From an uncultured OM182 clade bacterium (GTDB lineage Bacteria > Pseudomonadota > Gammaproteobacteria > Pseudomonadales > Azotimanducaceae): 64,000 bases of DNA. The stretch spans positions 1 to 64,000 of the forward strand of contig CACFLG010000004.1 in NCBI GenBank assembly GCA_902567095.1, given 5' to 3'. A model generated the notes under the pieces. That model saw only the letters and a list, made by a program, of their open reading frames with translations, did no database searches and had not been told where the DNA came from. A program made the translations under genes and the position numbers. Shown here in pieces: positions 36,375 through 45,049 of this stretch. The number at the start of each line of letters is the position of its first letter. Position 1 is the stretch's first letter.

Positions 36375-37058
36375 CTATCCAACGATCACTTCTTTCAAAT
36401 ATTTGGGGATCACAGCGGTTGATTCTAAAATTTTTTCTGCTTCAATCTTAGTCTGTCCGATTTTCAAAAGAGACGACGCGGAGAAATATTCTTTAACGAT
36501 AAACGATTTAACCTCCACTCCTGTCATTAATTTTATCTCATCTCGAAATTTTCTTGTATTGCCAATGCCGAACCAGTTGCCTTCCGGCAAGGAATACAAT
36601 TCTTCGGAAGAAACTAGCTTCTCAGGGAGAATAGGTTCAACAGAACCATTTTTCCACTCGTACGCCCCTAAAAAATACTCATTTGCTCTGGCTAGAATAG
36701 AGACTAATATCCGATTGCCCTCTTTGAACGAATAAAAATTTTCTTCTATGGAACAGTATGCGAGCGCTTCGAGGGAAGACACAGAAACTACAGGGATATC
36801 TAATCCATACGAGAGTCCCTGCACCACGCCAACTGTAATCCTGATCCCAGTGTATGACCCTGGTCCACAACCAAATATAATACAGTCCAAGTCTGATAAC
36901 TCTATACCAGCCTCTGAAGTTATGTTTTTTAGTCGAGACAAGATATCTCGACTGTGCGCACTCCTTCTGGTTTCCGTTCTATCTATAAATTTTTCTTCAG
37001 TTTTAACCGCAAGGACGCTTTTAGAGGAAGATGTATCAACAACTAACAGATTTTGCAT
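36375..37058 (-). CDS. tsaB: tRNA threonylcarbamoyladenosine synthesis protein TsaB
   Basis: Non-catalytic ASKHA-fold partner of TsaD in forming t6A37 on tRNAs that read ANN codons. The 227 residues include LLVVDTSSSKSVLAV at the start, SAHSRDIL, the GCGPGSYTGIRITVGVVQGLSYG loop that is diagnostic for TsaB, and SSLEALAY. It lacks the metal-binding histidines of TsaD, as expected. Its ATG overlaps the stop of the upstream helicase gene (TAATG), so translation is likely coupled. Confidence 0.94.
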   Translation of the reverse strand: MQNLLVVDTSSSKSVLAVKTEEKFIDRTETRRSAHSRDILSRLKNITSEAGIELSDLDCIIFGCGPGSYTGIRITVGVVQGLSYGLDIPVVSVSSLEALAYCSIEENFYSFKEGNRILVSILARANEYFLGAYEWKNGSVEPILPEKLVSSEELYSLPEGNWFGIGNTRKFRDEIKLMTGVEVKSFIVKEYFSASSLLKIGQTKIEAEKILESTAVIPKYLKEVIVG

Positions 37059-39004
37059 TATTTTAGCTCCATCCGATTAAGCCAAGAGCTGGCCTCATCA
37101 AAAGAATCGATCCAGACTCGAAAAGGCAAATTTTTCTTGATGTAACCTCGGTAAGATTTTGTTGCCATCCGAGGATCTCCCAGCACAAAAAGTCCCCTGT
37201 CCTTTTCTGATCTTATCAACCTTCCAAAACCCTGCTTTAACGACAACATCGCTTTCGGCAAAGAAATCTCTAAGAACGGATTCCCCCCGCGCTCGCTTAT
37301 CATTCTGCTTTTCTGCTTTACTATTGGGTCATCGGGAACCGGGAAAGGAAGCTTATCGATAATCAAAAGCGTAAGATCGAGCCCACTAACGTCAATACCC
37401 TCCCAGAAACTGTCAGTACCCATCAGGATACTTCCCTTATTTTCCTTGAAACCTTCAATTAAACCTAACTTTGAGTCTTCACCTTGGACGAAGATAGGTT
37501 TTTTCTGGTCTCTGAGTATTTCCGCGGCAATTCGCATAGCTCGATAACTTGTGAAAAGAAAAAACGTCCTACCAGCATTTTCTTTTAAAATCTTCATGCA
37601 ACCCTCGGTTAGAGCGATAGTATGTTGATCGCTTCCTGGCCATGGCAAGTTTGGCATAACCAACCCCCTCACCGCAGAATCAAAGTCAAAGGGGCTCGGA
37701 TAAACCTTTTCCATATCAGTTTGAATTCCTGTTTCTTCAAGAAAATATTCAAAACTCTGCCCAATAGTAAGTGTGGCCGATGTAAAAACCCAAGGTGATT
37801 TTGATTCTTCAATTACCGATTTAAGTCTATTGGCAAAAAGGACGGGCGCGCGATGAAAAGAAAACGTCTTACCTTTAGATTCCACCCAATAAGCATATTC
37901 CTCACTTTCATGGTCTTCATCTAAAAATAGCATCGAAGCCTCAGCGGCAGAGCGCACTCTTTTTAGAATTTGGCGGAAACCATCACTGCGTTCGCATAAC
38001 AACCTTAAACGAGACTCTAACCTAATTAAGTCGTTTTCAAGACGAAGAAGGAAGGGTTTGGCATAAGTTAAAAAATTATCAAAATTTTTGACAGGTTTTT
38101 TGGAATCGAACTCCGCCTCTATATACAGAATAGTCTGTTCTAACGAGTTAACGAGATTCATCATATTCTGGTCATCATGTCCTACGGAAACCTGCTCTTT
38201 AGGAATGTCTTTTACTAATTCGCGTAATTTTTGACTAGAGATAATATCACCTATAAATTTTCGAACGATCACTGGGATTTTATGTGCCTCGTCAATTATA
38301 TAAGCACTCACATCGGGCAAAATATTCCTAACATGCTCTTCGTTCATAAAAAGATGAGAGAACAAAAGATAGTGATTCACAATCACAATGTCAGATTTGG
38401 AAGCAATCTCTCTAGCTTTATAAAGATAGCACTCGTTATAAAAGTTGCAGTCAGTTCCAAGACAATTTTCTGCTGTACTTGAAACTAGAGGCTCTAGGTC
38501 TTTCTGAATCTCGGTGTCGATTATTTCGGTCAAATCTCCTGATTTAGTTCGATGGCGCCAACTTTCAATTTCTTGAGCTTTAGATGGGTTTATTTGATCG
38601 ATAGAACCGAGTTCAGAGTTTTGCTTAAATCTCTGGATACAAAGGTAATTGGACCTCCCTTTTAATATTGAGATTCGTTTTCTCGGGAAAAGATCAGAAA
38701 GAAGAGGAATATCCTTAAAAAATAACTGATCCTGTAGATTTTTTGTTCCAGTTGATAGGAGAACCTGGTTTTCATGTAAAAAAGCGGGAACTAAATAGCT
38801 CAATGTTTTCCCTGTTCCGGTTCCTGCTTCGAATATACCAACTCCTCGACCTCGAAGAACATTGTGTATATCTACCGATAAATTTTTTTGCGCTTCTCGA
38901 CTGCAATAACCCTTTAACGAGCCCTGCAAAGACTTATCAAAAATATTTGAGATAGTGATATCTTGCGATTCTATTAATTCGTTTCTATTTTCGAGATCTT
39001 TCAT
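37058..39004 (-). CDS. DinG/YoaA-type ATP-dependent DNA helicase
   Basis: A 648-residue XPD-like superfamily 2 helicase, 5'-3' polarity in the family. Motifs: Walker A EAGTGTGKTLSYL near residue 60, LLSTGTKNLQDQL, an iron-sulfur cysteine set (CLGTDCNFYNEC plus one upstream cysteine), DEAH in IIDEAHKIP, FTSATL, TSYRAM, and SFWEGIDVSG with QGFGRLIRS. The size and the FeS cluster fit YoaA better than a nuclease-fused DinG. YoaA is implicated in replication-fork repair with the clamp-loader subunit HolC in E. coli. The gene is a 12-base neighbour of divergent mobA. Confidence 0.9.
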   Translation of the reverse strand: MKDLENRNELIESQDITISNIFDKSLQGSLKGYCSREAQKNLSVDIHNVLRGRGVGIFEAGTGTGKTLSYLVPAFLHENQVLLSTGTKNLQDQLFFKDIPLLSDLFPRKRISILKGRSNYLCIQRFKQNSELGSIDQINPSKAQEIESWRHRTKSGDLTEIIDTEIQKDLEPLVSSTAENCLGTDCNFYNECYLYKAREIASKSDIVIVNHYLLFSHLFMNEEHVRNILPDVSAYIIDEAHKIPVIVRKFIGDIISSQKLRELVKDIPKEQVSVGHDDQNMMNLVNSLEQTILYIEAEFDSKKPVKNFDNFLTYAKPFLLRLENDLIRLESRLRLLCERSDGFRQILKRVRSAAEASMLFLDEDHESEEYAYWVESKGKTFSFHRAPVLFANRLKSVIEESKSPWVFTSATLTIGQSFEYFLEETGIQTDMEKVYPSPFDFDSAVRGLVMPNLPWPGSDQHTIALTEGCMKILKENAGRTFFLFTSYRAMRIAAEILRDQKKPIFVQGEDSKLGLIEGFKENKGSILMGTDSFWEGIDVSGLDLTLLIIDKLPFPVPDDPIVKQKSRMISERGGNPFLEISLPKAMLSLKQGFGRLIRSEKDRGLFVLGDPRMATKSYRGYIKKNLPFRVWIDSFDEASSWLNRMELK

Positions 39005-39016
39005 TATCCTTCAACT

Positions 39017-39598
39017 ATGGAAGCTACAGGCATTATTCTCTCGGGTGGAAAGAGTTCAAGAATGAACTACCAAGATAAGGCTTGGTTACCTTATGAGGGA
39101 AAACCTTTAATTCATCACGCCATAACAAGAATTTCGTCTCAGGTGTCGCAAATACTGGTCTCTACAAATAACACAGGCCCCAAATATGACAAGCTCCCTT
39201 ATGCCTGCATACCCGACCTAAACACTAACTTCGAAGGTCCTCTAGCTGGCATACTAGCCTGCAGCGATCACGTCGCGAGCCCTTTAGCTTTGATAATTCC
39301 CAACGATACACCCAAGGTACCTACAAATCTCAAATCGCTCCTTTTACCTCATCTAAAAGGCAACGAGGCAGTGGTTCCCAGCTACAATGGAGTCTGCCAA
39401 CCTCTATTCATCCTCGCAAAAACTTCGATACTCAGCTCTATTGCCCCGTATCTCTCGTCAGGCGGCCGTTCAGTTAAAGGATGGCTTCAACGTTTGTCCA
39501 TCGACCAAGTAGATTTCGATTCCCAAGAGCCATTTAAAAATATAAATACCCCTGAGCAGCTAAAAACAATCTCTGACCAGGACTACCGTAGCCTTTAA
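39017..39598 (+). CDS. mobA: Molybdenum cofactor guanylyltransferase
   Basis: Attaches GMP to molybdopterin to make the bis-MGD precursor used by DMSO-reductase-family enzymes. The 193-residue Rossmann-like nucleotidyltransferase opens with GIILSGGKSSRM (GTP loop), has DKAWLPYEGKPLI, DLNTNFEGPLAGI, the metal-site region LIIPNDTPKVP, and ends with NINTPEQL, all typical of MobA. The usual PCD of the metal site reads PND here, with the aspartate kept. No Shine-Dalgarno is visible and the ATG lies 12 bases from the divergent helicase start. No other molybdenum gene is in the window. Confidence 0.9.
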   Translation: MEATGIILSGGKSSRMNYQDKAWLPYEGKPLIHHAITRISSQVSQILVSTNNTGPKYDKLPYACIPDLNTNFEGPLAGILACSDHVASPLALIIPNDTPKVPTNLKSLLLPHLKGNEAVVPSYNGVCQPLFILAKTSILSSIAPYLSSGGRSVKGWLQRLSIDQVDFDSQEPFKNINTPEQLKTISDQDYRSL

Positions 39599-39657
39599 AC
39601 CTGCATAGAAAAACAGATTTTTTTCCAGAGGCAGCCTCTACAAAACCTACTAAGAAC

Positions 39658-39672
39658 TAGCTCCGGTAGCTA
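39658..39672 (+). terminator. Weak terminator-like hairpin after mobA
   Basis: TAGCT-CCGGT-AGCTA forms a 5-bp stem followed by TTTCTTTCT. It overlaps the stop codon of the convergent H1-like gene. The stem is short, so termination here is doubtful. Confidence 0.3.
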
Positions 39673-39960
39673 TTTCTTTCTAACTGGCTTCCTCTTAGCA
39701 GCTGGCTTCTTCTTAGCGGCCGGCTTCTTCTTAGCAGCTGGCTTCTTCTTAGCGGCCGGCTTCTTCTTAGCAGCTACCTTCTTCTTAGCGGCTGGCTTCT
39801 TCTTAGCGGCTGACTTCTTCTTAGCAGCTACCTTTTTCTTAGCAGCTGGCTTCTTCTTAGCAGCTACCTTCTTCTTAGCAGCTACCTTCTTCTTAGCAGC
39901 TACCTTCTTCTTAGCAGCAGGTTTTTTTTTCGCAGGCTTTTTCTTTACAACCACGTTCAT
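39670..39960 (-). CDS. Histone H1-like Lys/Ala/Pro repeat protein
   Basis: The track ORF starts 33 codons too early; the ATG at 39960 has AGGAG just upstream. The resulting 96-residue protein is almost wholly made of five-residue units KKPAA or KKVAA (plus one KKSAA) and ends in KRKPVRKK. Such tails occur in AlgP/AlgR3 and bacterial H1-like proteins, which bind DNA without sequence specificity and compact the nucleoid. Here there is no other domain. The DNA is a 15-bp imperfect tandem repeat, so length variation is expected. It lies downstream of adk on the same strand, behind a 180-base leader. Confidence 0.85.
   Translation of the reverse strand: MNVVVKKKPAKKKPAAKKKVAAKKKVAAKKKVAAKKKPAAKKKVAAKKKSAAKKKPAAKKKVAAKKKPAAKKKPAAKKKPAAKKKPAAKRKPVRKK
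39684..39950 (-). repeat. 15-bp imperfect tandem repeat array inside the H1-like gene
   Basis: On the plus strand the unit is close to TTCTTCTTAGCAGCTGGC shifted by 15 (GCTGGC and GCTACC alternate). About seventeen units run without a frame break. Alternation of proline and valine codons is the main variation. Confidence 0.85.
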
Positions 39961-40143
39961 CACTCCTGTTATGTGCTGGGAATTTCTGATCTGTTTCAAA
40001 TGAATCAGATTCTTGTCAGACGAATAAGTAAAACATGTGAATTTATCTGAACGATGCAAAGTTTAGAAAAAAAAAATTACATTTGCACACTTTTTTCTTT
40101 CTTATTTGATCAATTGTTGCGTTAGCGTATTTTTAATACTGGT

Positions 40144-40794
40144 TCATAGGTTTTCTAAATAATTCAGGATCTCTGCAGAGAGTTTTTCATACATCTTATT
40201 TCCATCAATTGATCGGTAGGATAATACTCCCTCTTTATGCTTTTTTTGATAAAAATTGACCAGAGGTTCTGTCTGGTTGCAGTAAACCTCTAACCGCTGC
40301 TTTATTGTGTCTTCTTTGTCATCATCTCTTTGAATTAGGGGCTCTCCAGTTACATCATCTAGATTTTCTCGCTTTGGAGGATTGTTGGTAATATGATAAA
40401 TCCTTCCGGAGCCCTCATGGACCCTCCTGCCCGCTAACCTAGCTATTATCTGATCGTCTTCAACTTTTATTTCTATAACTGAATCAATTTGTATATTTTC
40501 CTGCGCTAGAGCTTCCGCCTGAGGTATTGTGCGAGGAAAACCATCGAAGAGATATCCTTTTTCGCAGTCATTTTTCTTAATTCGGTCTTTGACTAAATCT
40601 ATAATTATGTCGTCTGTCACAAGCGCGCCTTGATCCATAACTTTTTTTACTTTTCTTCCTAGACTGTTTCCATCTCTTACAGACTCTCTCAGCATATCGC
40701 CCGTTGAAATTTGTGGTATTGCGAAACGATTACAAATAAATTTAGCTTGAGTACCCTTCCCAACGCCCGGAGCGCCTAAAAGTATAATCCTCAC
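40144..40794 (-). CDS. adk: Adenylate kinase
   Basis: Interconverts ATP + AMP and 2 ADP. The 216-residue long-form enzyme has the P-loop [10 protein letters not shown] at residues 7-16, [18 protein letters not shown] (AMP and lid hinge), and a lid with [13 protein letters not shown] and [11 protein letters not shown]. The lid has no four-cysteine zinc site, as in other gammaproteobacteria. The start is a GTG with AGGAG eight bases upstream. It lies 176 bases after the rlmD stop. Confidence 0.97.
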   Translation of the reverse strand: MRIILLGAPGVGKGTQAKFICNRFAIPQISTGDMLRESVRDGNSLGRKVKKVMDQGALVTDDIIIDLVKDRIKKNDCEKGYLFDGFPRTIPQAEALAQENIQIDSVIEIKVEDDQIIARLAGRRVHEGSGRIYHITNNPPKRENLDDVTGEPLIQRDDDKEDTIKQRLEVYCNQTEPLVNFYQKKHKEGVLSYRSIDGNKMYEKLSAEILNYLENL

Positions 40795-40970
40795 AAAAAA
40801 AGCTCCTATTCAATTTTTTGGCTTACTAACTTGAAGAAATATCAAGCTAGATAAATTCCAAGATCGATTTTCTGCCTTTGCACCAACATTATTTTACAAT
40901 CTTACGTTTTTTCTAGCTTCTACTAACTTTTTTTAGAACAGAAAGACTACGTTTTTCTTTATAATTTCCC

Positions 40971-42272
40971 CTAATTTCCTGTTCGAGACAAAAGAGCTAA
41001 CGATTCAACATGAGTAGTATGGGGAAACATATTTACCACTCCCGCAACTTTAAGTTCGAATCCCTTTTTAACAAGGACGCTTAAATCTTTCGCAAACGTA
41101 ATTGGATTGCAAGAAACATACACGATTCTCTCAATATTTTGAATGGGTAGACCGCTAATAAATTCAGAGGCACCGCTTCTCGGGGGATCGAGCACAATTT
41201 TATTTACATCGCCTAGTGCTTCAATTTGTTGATTGCTTGACGCCAGATCGCAAGCTTGAAAAGAGCAATTGTGGATATTATTCAATTCGGCGTTGGTTCT
41301 CGCCCGTCTTACGCTACTCTCGGAATACTCAACTCCATAAACAAAAGCACCAGATCTAGCTATCGGAAGAGAGAAATTCCCTATTCCACAAAAAGCATCC
41401 AACACCCTATCATCTTTTTTTATATCAAGAAGAGATATTACAGAATTAACTAGATGCCGATTAACCTCGAGATTTATTTGCGTAAAATCTTGCAATGAAA
41501 AAGTGAATCTCAAGTCAAACGCAGGCAACTCATAATAAAAGTCTTGTTTCAAATCTTTCGGAAAAAGCTTTTTAATTGTCTCAGGACCGCCAGACTGCAA
41601 AAAAATATGTATATCGAACCGTGTAGAAAACGAGGCGAGAGCTTTCTCATCAGCATTTGTTAAAGGCTCTAAGTGTCGGAATATCAGTCCAATTTGATTA
41701 TCGCCGGCTACTACTTCAATTTGAGGAAGAGCTTTTCGAACACTTAATTCTTGAACAGTTTTTGTAAGAGGACCAAGCATGTTTGATGCTCGTTCTATCA
41801 TAATTGGACAGGATTCCATGTCCGTGATGTATGACTTGAGCTTTTCTCTGAAACCTATGAGAACTTTAGATTTCTTCTCTACATATCTAACCCCAAGACG
41901 AGCTCTTGTTCTATAGAAATAATTATTCAAATTAATCGGTTTTGCCCAGCGCTCCGGCTGCAAAGGCCCTATTAAACTTACGACATACTCCTCCTTTAAT
42001 TTAAGTTGATAATCAGAAGTTACATGCTGAAAGCTACAGCCTCCACAAACGTTGGCAACTTCGCATCGAGGTTCTACTCTTTCGGGCGATGTCTGAATAA
42101 CTTCTTTTATCCTGAAAAACCTCTTCCCTTTTTTCCTCGCAAAAGGCTCTCCGAATATTTGCTCGCCTTCAAGAGCGCCAATTACTGCTCTCTCCCCATC
42201 TGCCGGATATCCGCACCCGTCAATATTCGTAGAAACAATATCTAATTTATTAGGGTCTTCTTCAATTTCCAA
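40971..42272 (-). CDS. rlmD: 23S rRNA (uracil-1939-C5)-methyltransferase
   Basis: Adds a methyl group to U1939 of 23S rRNA. The 433-residue protein has a TRAM-like N-terminal part, an iron-sulfur cysteine set (CEVANVCGGCSFQH plus a later cysteine in MESCPI), and a SAM-dependent domain with VLDAFCGIGNFSLPIA, LDPPRSGA and the catalytic VSCNPITFAKDL. The start is a TTG with GGAAGAG five bases upstream, and this site lies at the foot of a long hairpin described separately. It follows acpS by 91 bases. It is slightly shorter than a typical E. coli RlmD at the N-terminus. Confidence 0.94.
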   Translation of the reverse strand: MEIEEDPNKLDIVSTNIDGCGYPADGERAVIGALEGEQIFGEPFARKKGKRFFRIKEVIQTSPERVEPRCEVANVCGGCSFQHVTSDYQLKLKEEYVVSLIGPLQPERWAKPINLNNYFYRTRARLGVRYVEKKSKVLIGFREKLKSYITDMESCPIMIERASNMLGPLTKTVQELSVRKALPQIEVVAGDNQIGLIFRHLEPLTNADEKALASFSTRFDIHIFLQSGGPETIKKLFPKDLKQDFYYELPAFDLRFTFSLQDFTQINLEVNRHLVNSVISLLDIKKDDRVLDAFCGIGNFSLPIARSGAFVYGVEYSESSVRRARTNAELNNIHNCSFQACDLASSNQQIEALGDVNKIVLDPPRSGASEFISGLPIQNIERIVYVSCNPITFAKDLSVLVKKGFELKVAGVVNMFPHTTHVESLALLSRTGN

Positions 42273-42280
42273 AAAATCTC

Positions 42281-42325
42281 TTCCTTGTTCAGGTAGATGA
42301 AGACTCAGGCCAACCTAACAAGGAA
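42281..42325 (-). promoter_or_regulatory. Long inverted repeat in the rlmD leader overlapping its ribosome-binding site
   Basis: TTCCTTGTT pairs with AACAAGGAA (9 bp), and after a one-base bulge AGGT pairs with ACCT (4 bp), with an 18-base loop. In the mRNA read from the minus strand, the 3' arm ends in AAGGAA, the first part of the AGGAAGAG Shine-Dalgarno of rlmD, and GAGATTTTTT follows. It may be a terminator of the recO-acpS operon, a translational switch of rlmD, or both. Confidence 0.55.
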
Positions 42326-42363
42326 AACCTGAACCACTCTATTTTTAACTATGTGAAATTTTT

Positions 42364-42744
42364 TTAGGAAGACAATCCTACCGCAAAAGCCATCGCATAG
42401 TCTTTTTCGTCAGAAATAGAAATCAATATGCGCTTTATCCCTTTCAGAGAAGCTTGCTGCTTTGCATGGCCTTTTAATTCCACTAACGGTTGCCCTGTCT
42501 CGAGGTCTGTTAGGATTAGGATATCTCCAAAACTGACCCCAAACTGCATGCCTGTACCTAAAACTTTTGAAATAGCTTCCTTTGCTGCAAAACGCTTAGC
42601 TAGGTACTCTATTTCCCTGCTAACTGGCGTTATTTCAATTTCTTCTGCGGCTAGTATTTTTCTTCTGAATTTTTCTGGTCTCCGCGAGAAAGCTTTTCGA
42701 ATCCTATCTACTTCAACGATGTCAGTTCCAACGCCAATTATCAT
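42364..42744 (-). CDS. acpS: Holo-[acyl-carrier-protein] synthase
   Basis: Transfers 4'-phosphopantetheine from CoA to ACP. The 126-residue protein begins IIGVGTDIVEVDRI, the first magnesium ligand being the aspartate of GTDI, and has the second signature LAKRFAAKEAISKVLGTG with the ligand glutamate. It ends SDEKDYAMAFAV. Length is that of the AcpS type (about 126). Its ATG overlaps the recO stop. In many gammaproteobacteria pdxJ lies between recO and acpS; it is absent here. Confidence 0.96.
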   Translation of the reverse strand: MIIGVGTDIVEVDRIRKAFSRRPEKFRRKILAAEEIEITPVSREIEYLAKRFAAKEAISKVLGTGMQFGVSFGDILILTDLETGQPLVELKGHAKQQASLKGIKRILISISDEKDYAMAFAVGLSS

Positions 42745-43451
42745 TAAATTAGACCCGAGAAAATTGTTCTTGAAATCAGAGGTTTATTATCTAATAAACT
42801 AGCTAGTGACTGACGAGTTAAGAAAAGAACTTTTTTCGGTCCAACCTCGTCTAGTTTGCCAGATGCCATCGCTTGAACCTCATATCCCCAGAAGCTCATC
42901 TCGTCAGGCTCGAAGGTTTTTCGGAAACCTTCATTTACAAAGAAATTATAATGGTCATCTGGAGAGAACAGGTCCCCCGAGATCGAATCCGTATGAAAAT
43001 TTATACCATAACCCAACTCCTTAAGAAGATTTAGCTCAAATGCTCGGAGAGAGTGAATAGGGTTATTCAAACTTTCTAATTTTTTTAATAGAGATTCGTA
43101 ACTATCATAGACCGATTCCAAGGGATCATATTTTTCTAATAATCTATACAACAGCTCGTTCACATACATACCTAAAATAATGTTTTTGCCCGAAATAGAA
43201 AACGGCTTTGAAGGAAACTCTAAATTAACAGCTGTCTTAAGATCAGATTTTCCTAAAAAAGACAATGAGATTGGTACAAACGGTTGCACCATGCCGGAAT
43301 ATCGAGATCTTTTAGATCGGATCCCTTTGAAAATAACCGAAAATCTTCCTCTATCCCTAGAGTATACGTCAGCGATTAAACTTGTCTCTCGATATGTCCT
43401 TACGTGAAGAACATAAACCGTTTGCAGAATACCTCTACTCAACTTCATCAA
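42744..43451 (-). CDS. recO: DNA repair protein RecO
   Basis: Recombination mediator that, with RecR, loads RecA on SSB-coated DNA. The 235-residue protein starts with the OB-fold (VYVLHVRTYRETSLIADVYSRDRGRFSVIFKGIRS, in parts), followed by the helical domain (GMYVNELLYRLLEKYDP, LRAFELNLLKELGYG). It has no four-cysteine zinc motif, like other gammaproteobacterial RecO. It overlaps the end of era by 17 bases and the start of acpS, so translation is coupled along the operon. Confidence 0.93.
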   Translation of the reverse strand: MMKLSRGILQTVYVLHVRTYRETSLIADVYSRDRGRFSVIFKGIRSKRSRYSGMVQPFVPISLSFLGKSDLKTAVNLEFPSKPFSISGKNIILGMYVNELLYRLLEKYDPLESVYDSYESLLKKLESLNNPIHSLRAFELNLLKELGYGINFHTDSISGDLFSPDDHYNFFVNEGFRKTFEPDEMSFWGYEVQAMASGKLDEVGPKKVLFLTRQSLASLLDNKPLISRTIFSGLI

Positions 43452-44328
43452 AACCTAAACTTTTAAGGACCTTCGCGCTGTGAGACCATCCTTTTTTGAC
43501 TCTTATCCAAGTCCTTAACATAACCTTTTTTTGTAATAACGCTTCTATATCCAAACGCGCATCTATGGAAACGCGTTTAATTCTTTCCCCATCTTTTCCA
43601 ATAACTATTTTTTTTTGGCTATTCTTATCTACAAAAATTGAAGCGTCGATTTTTACGTGACTAGATTCAGTCGAAATAGTATCCAGAACTACAGCAGTTT
43701 GATAGGGAATCTCTTTGCCTAGTTGGCGCATTATTTTTTCTCTGATAATCTCGGCAATCAAAAAACGCTGGGATCTATCAGTTATCTGATCCTCGGGATA
43801 ATAAAATGGGGATTCTGGCAACCGACTCTTAATCTCTTTTATAAGCGCTTCTAAATTTTTTTCTTTTTGGGCAGATAAAGGAATCATAGTTGCATCCGGA
43901 AAGCGATCCTGAAAATTCTTTAAAATTGGAAAAAGCTCATTGGGATTGCTCAGTAAATCAATTTTGTTTACAACAACTATTTTGTGAGCAGTCACGTGCT
44001 TACAGCAATCAACAACAATCTGGTCCTCGCTTTTATATTTACCTCTATCGAAAACAAGAACTACGATATCGACATCAACTAACGCAGATTTCGCGTCTCT
44101 ATTCATAAATCGGTTAAGTGCGTCTTTCTTTTCTGAGTGTATCCCTGGCGTGTCTACAAAAAGAACTTGATATTCCTCTTCAGTTAGGATGCCAATGACT
44201 TTTTGCCTAGTTGTCTGAGGCTTTCTTGAGGTAATACTGATTTTTTGTCCTACCAAAGCGTTTAGTAAAGTAGATTTACCTACATTGGGTCTACCTAAAA
44301 TAGCTACGTAACCAGATTTCGTACTCAT
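43435..44328 (-). CDS. era: GTPase Era
   Basis: Essential GTPase that binds the 3' end of 16S rRNA during 30S assembly. The 297 residues show G1 GRPNVGKSTL, G2 TTRQ in KPQTTRQKV, G3 DTPGIH, G4 NKID and G5 SA in PLSAQKE, then a C-terminal KH domain with KIVIGKDGERIKRVSIDAR. Length is typical. It begins two bases after the rnc stop, in the conserved rnc-era-recO order. Confidence 0.97.
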   Translation of the reverse strand: MSTKSGYVAILGRPNVGKSTLLNALVGQKISITSRKPQTTRQKVIGILTEEEYQVLFVDTPGIHSEKKDALNRFMNRDAKSALVDVDIVVLVFDRGKYKSEDQIVVDCCKHVTAHKIVVVNKIDLLSNPNELFPILKNFQDRFPDATMIPLSAQKEKNLEALIKEIKSRLPESPFYYPEDQITDRSQRFLIAEIIREKIMRQLGKEIPYQTAVVLDTISTESSHVKIDASIFVDKNSQKKIVIGKDGERIKRVSIDARLDIEALLQKKVMLRTWIRVKKGWSHSAKVLKSLGFDEVE

Positions 44329-44330
44329 CG

Positions 44331-45002
44331 CTATGTTTCCATTTCTTCCAAGGCATTTTTTGCTGCAATTTGTTCTGCTTTACGTTTTGAGGACCCTCTT
44401 CCAATTACTGCGTGATCTATCCCTTTTGCAAAGCAAGCCACCTCGAAAGTCTCATTGGGAGATTTCCCTGAAACAGATAAGACAATATAATCTGGAGGAG
44501 GATCTCCAAAATGTTGTAATTTTTCTTGAAGAAGAGTTTTTGGATCCTTTAGTGCATCTGCTTCACCAAGATCATCAAGCCTGGTCTTAAAAAGATCGAC
44601 GATAACTTGGGCAGCAATATCAAAACTAGCATCTAACAAAATCGCACCCAGAAGAGCCTCTAGGGCATCAGCAATAACCGAGTCACGATTTCGCGCTCCA
44701 CTTTTCTTTTCGCCCTCGCCAAACTTTATATACGAACCTAAATCAAGTCCACGCCCTATAAAAGCGAGCGTTTCTTTTCTTACAAGGCTCGATCGCATTC
44801 TCGACAAGTCTCCTTCAGATGCAGATGTAAATCTTGAAAAAACAACGGAGGCGATAGTATGGTTTAAAAACGAGTCACCAAGGAATTCTAGTCGTTCGTT
44901 GTTGTCTTTACTAAAACTACGATGAGTCAAAGACCTCTCTAACAAGGTATAGTCATCAAATTGATAGTTTATGGATTCCTCTAATCGGGAGTATTTAGAC
45001 AC
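44331..45002 (-). CDS. rnc: Ribonuclease III
   Basis: Cuts double-stranded RNA, including rRNA precursors. The 223-residue protein has the catalytic domain with the signature NERLEFLGDSFL (glutamate and aspartate metal ligands), DALEALLGAILLD with the second metal site, and a C-terminal double-stranded RNA-binding domain (PKTLLQEKLQ, GRGSSKRKAEQIAAKNAL). The start is a GTG without a strong ribosome-binding site. In E. coli RNase III cleaves a hairpin in its own leader; a hairpin is present here in the lepB-rnc gap. Confidence 0.97.
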   Translation of the reverse strand: MSKYSRLEESINYQFDDYTLLERSLTHRSFSKDNNERLEFLGDSFLNHTIASVVFSRFTSASEGDLSRMRSSLVRKETLAFIGRGLDLGSYIKFGEGEKKSGARNRDSVIADALEALLGAILLDASFDIAAQVIVDLFKTRLDDLGEADALKDPKTLLQEKLQHFGDPPPDYIVLSVSGKSPNETFEVACFAKGIDHAVIGRGSSKRKAEQIAAKNALEEMET

Positions 45003-45049
45003 GATAAGTTAGTCTCTGAAATCATTAGCAGTTGTCTTCCAGGATATGA

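Noticed and set aside
39627-39639. AGAGG/CCTCT mini-hairpin between mobA and the H1-like gene as a terminator
   Set aside because: Five base pairs only, with the T-rich stretch on the wrong side for both genes.
39684-39950. Regular repeat array considered as CRISPR
   Set aside because: Units are 15 bp, contiguous and in frame with no spacers; they encode a Lys/Ala repeat protein.
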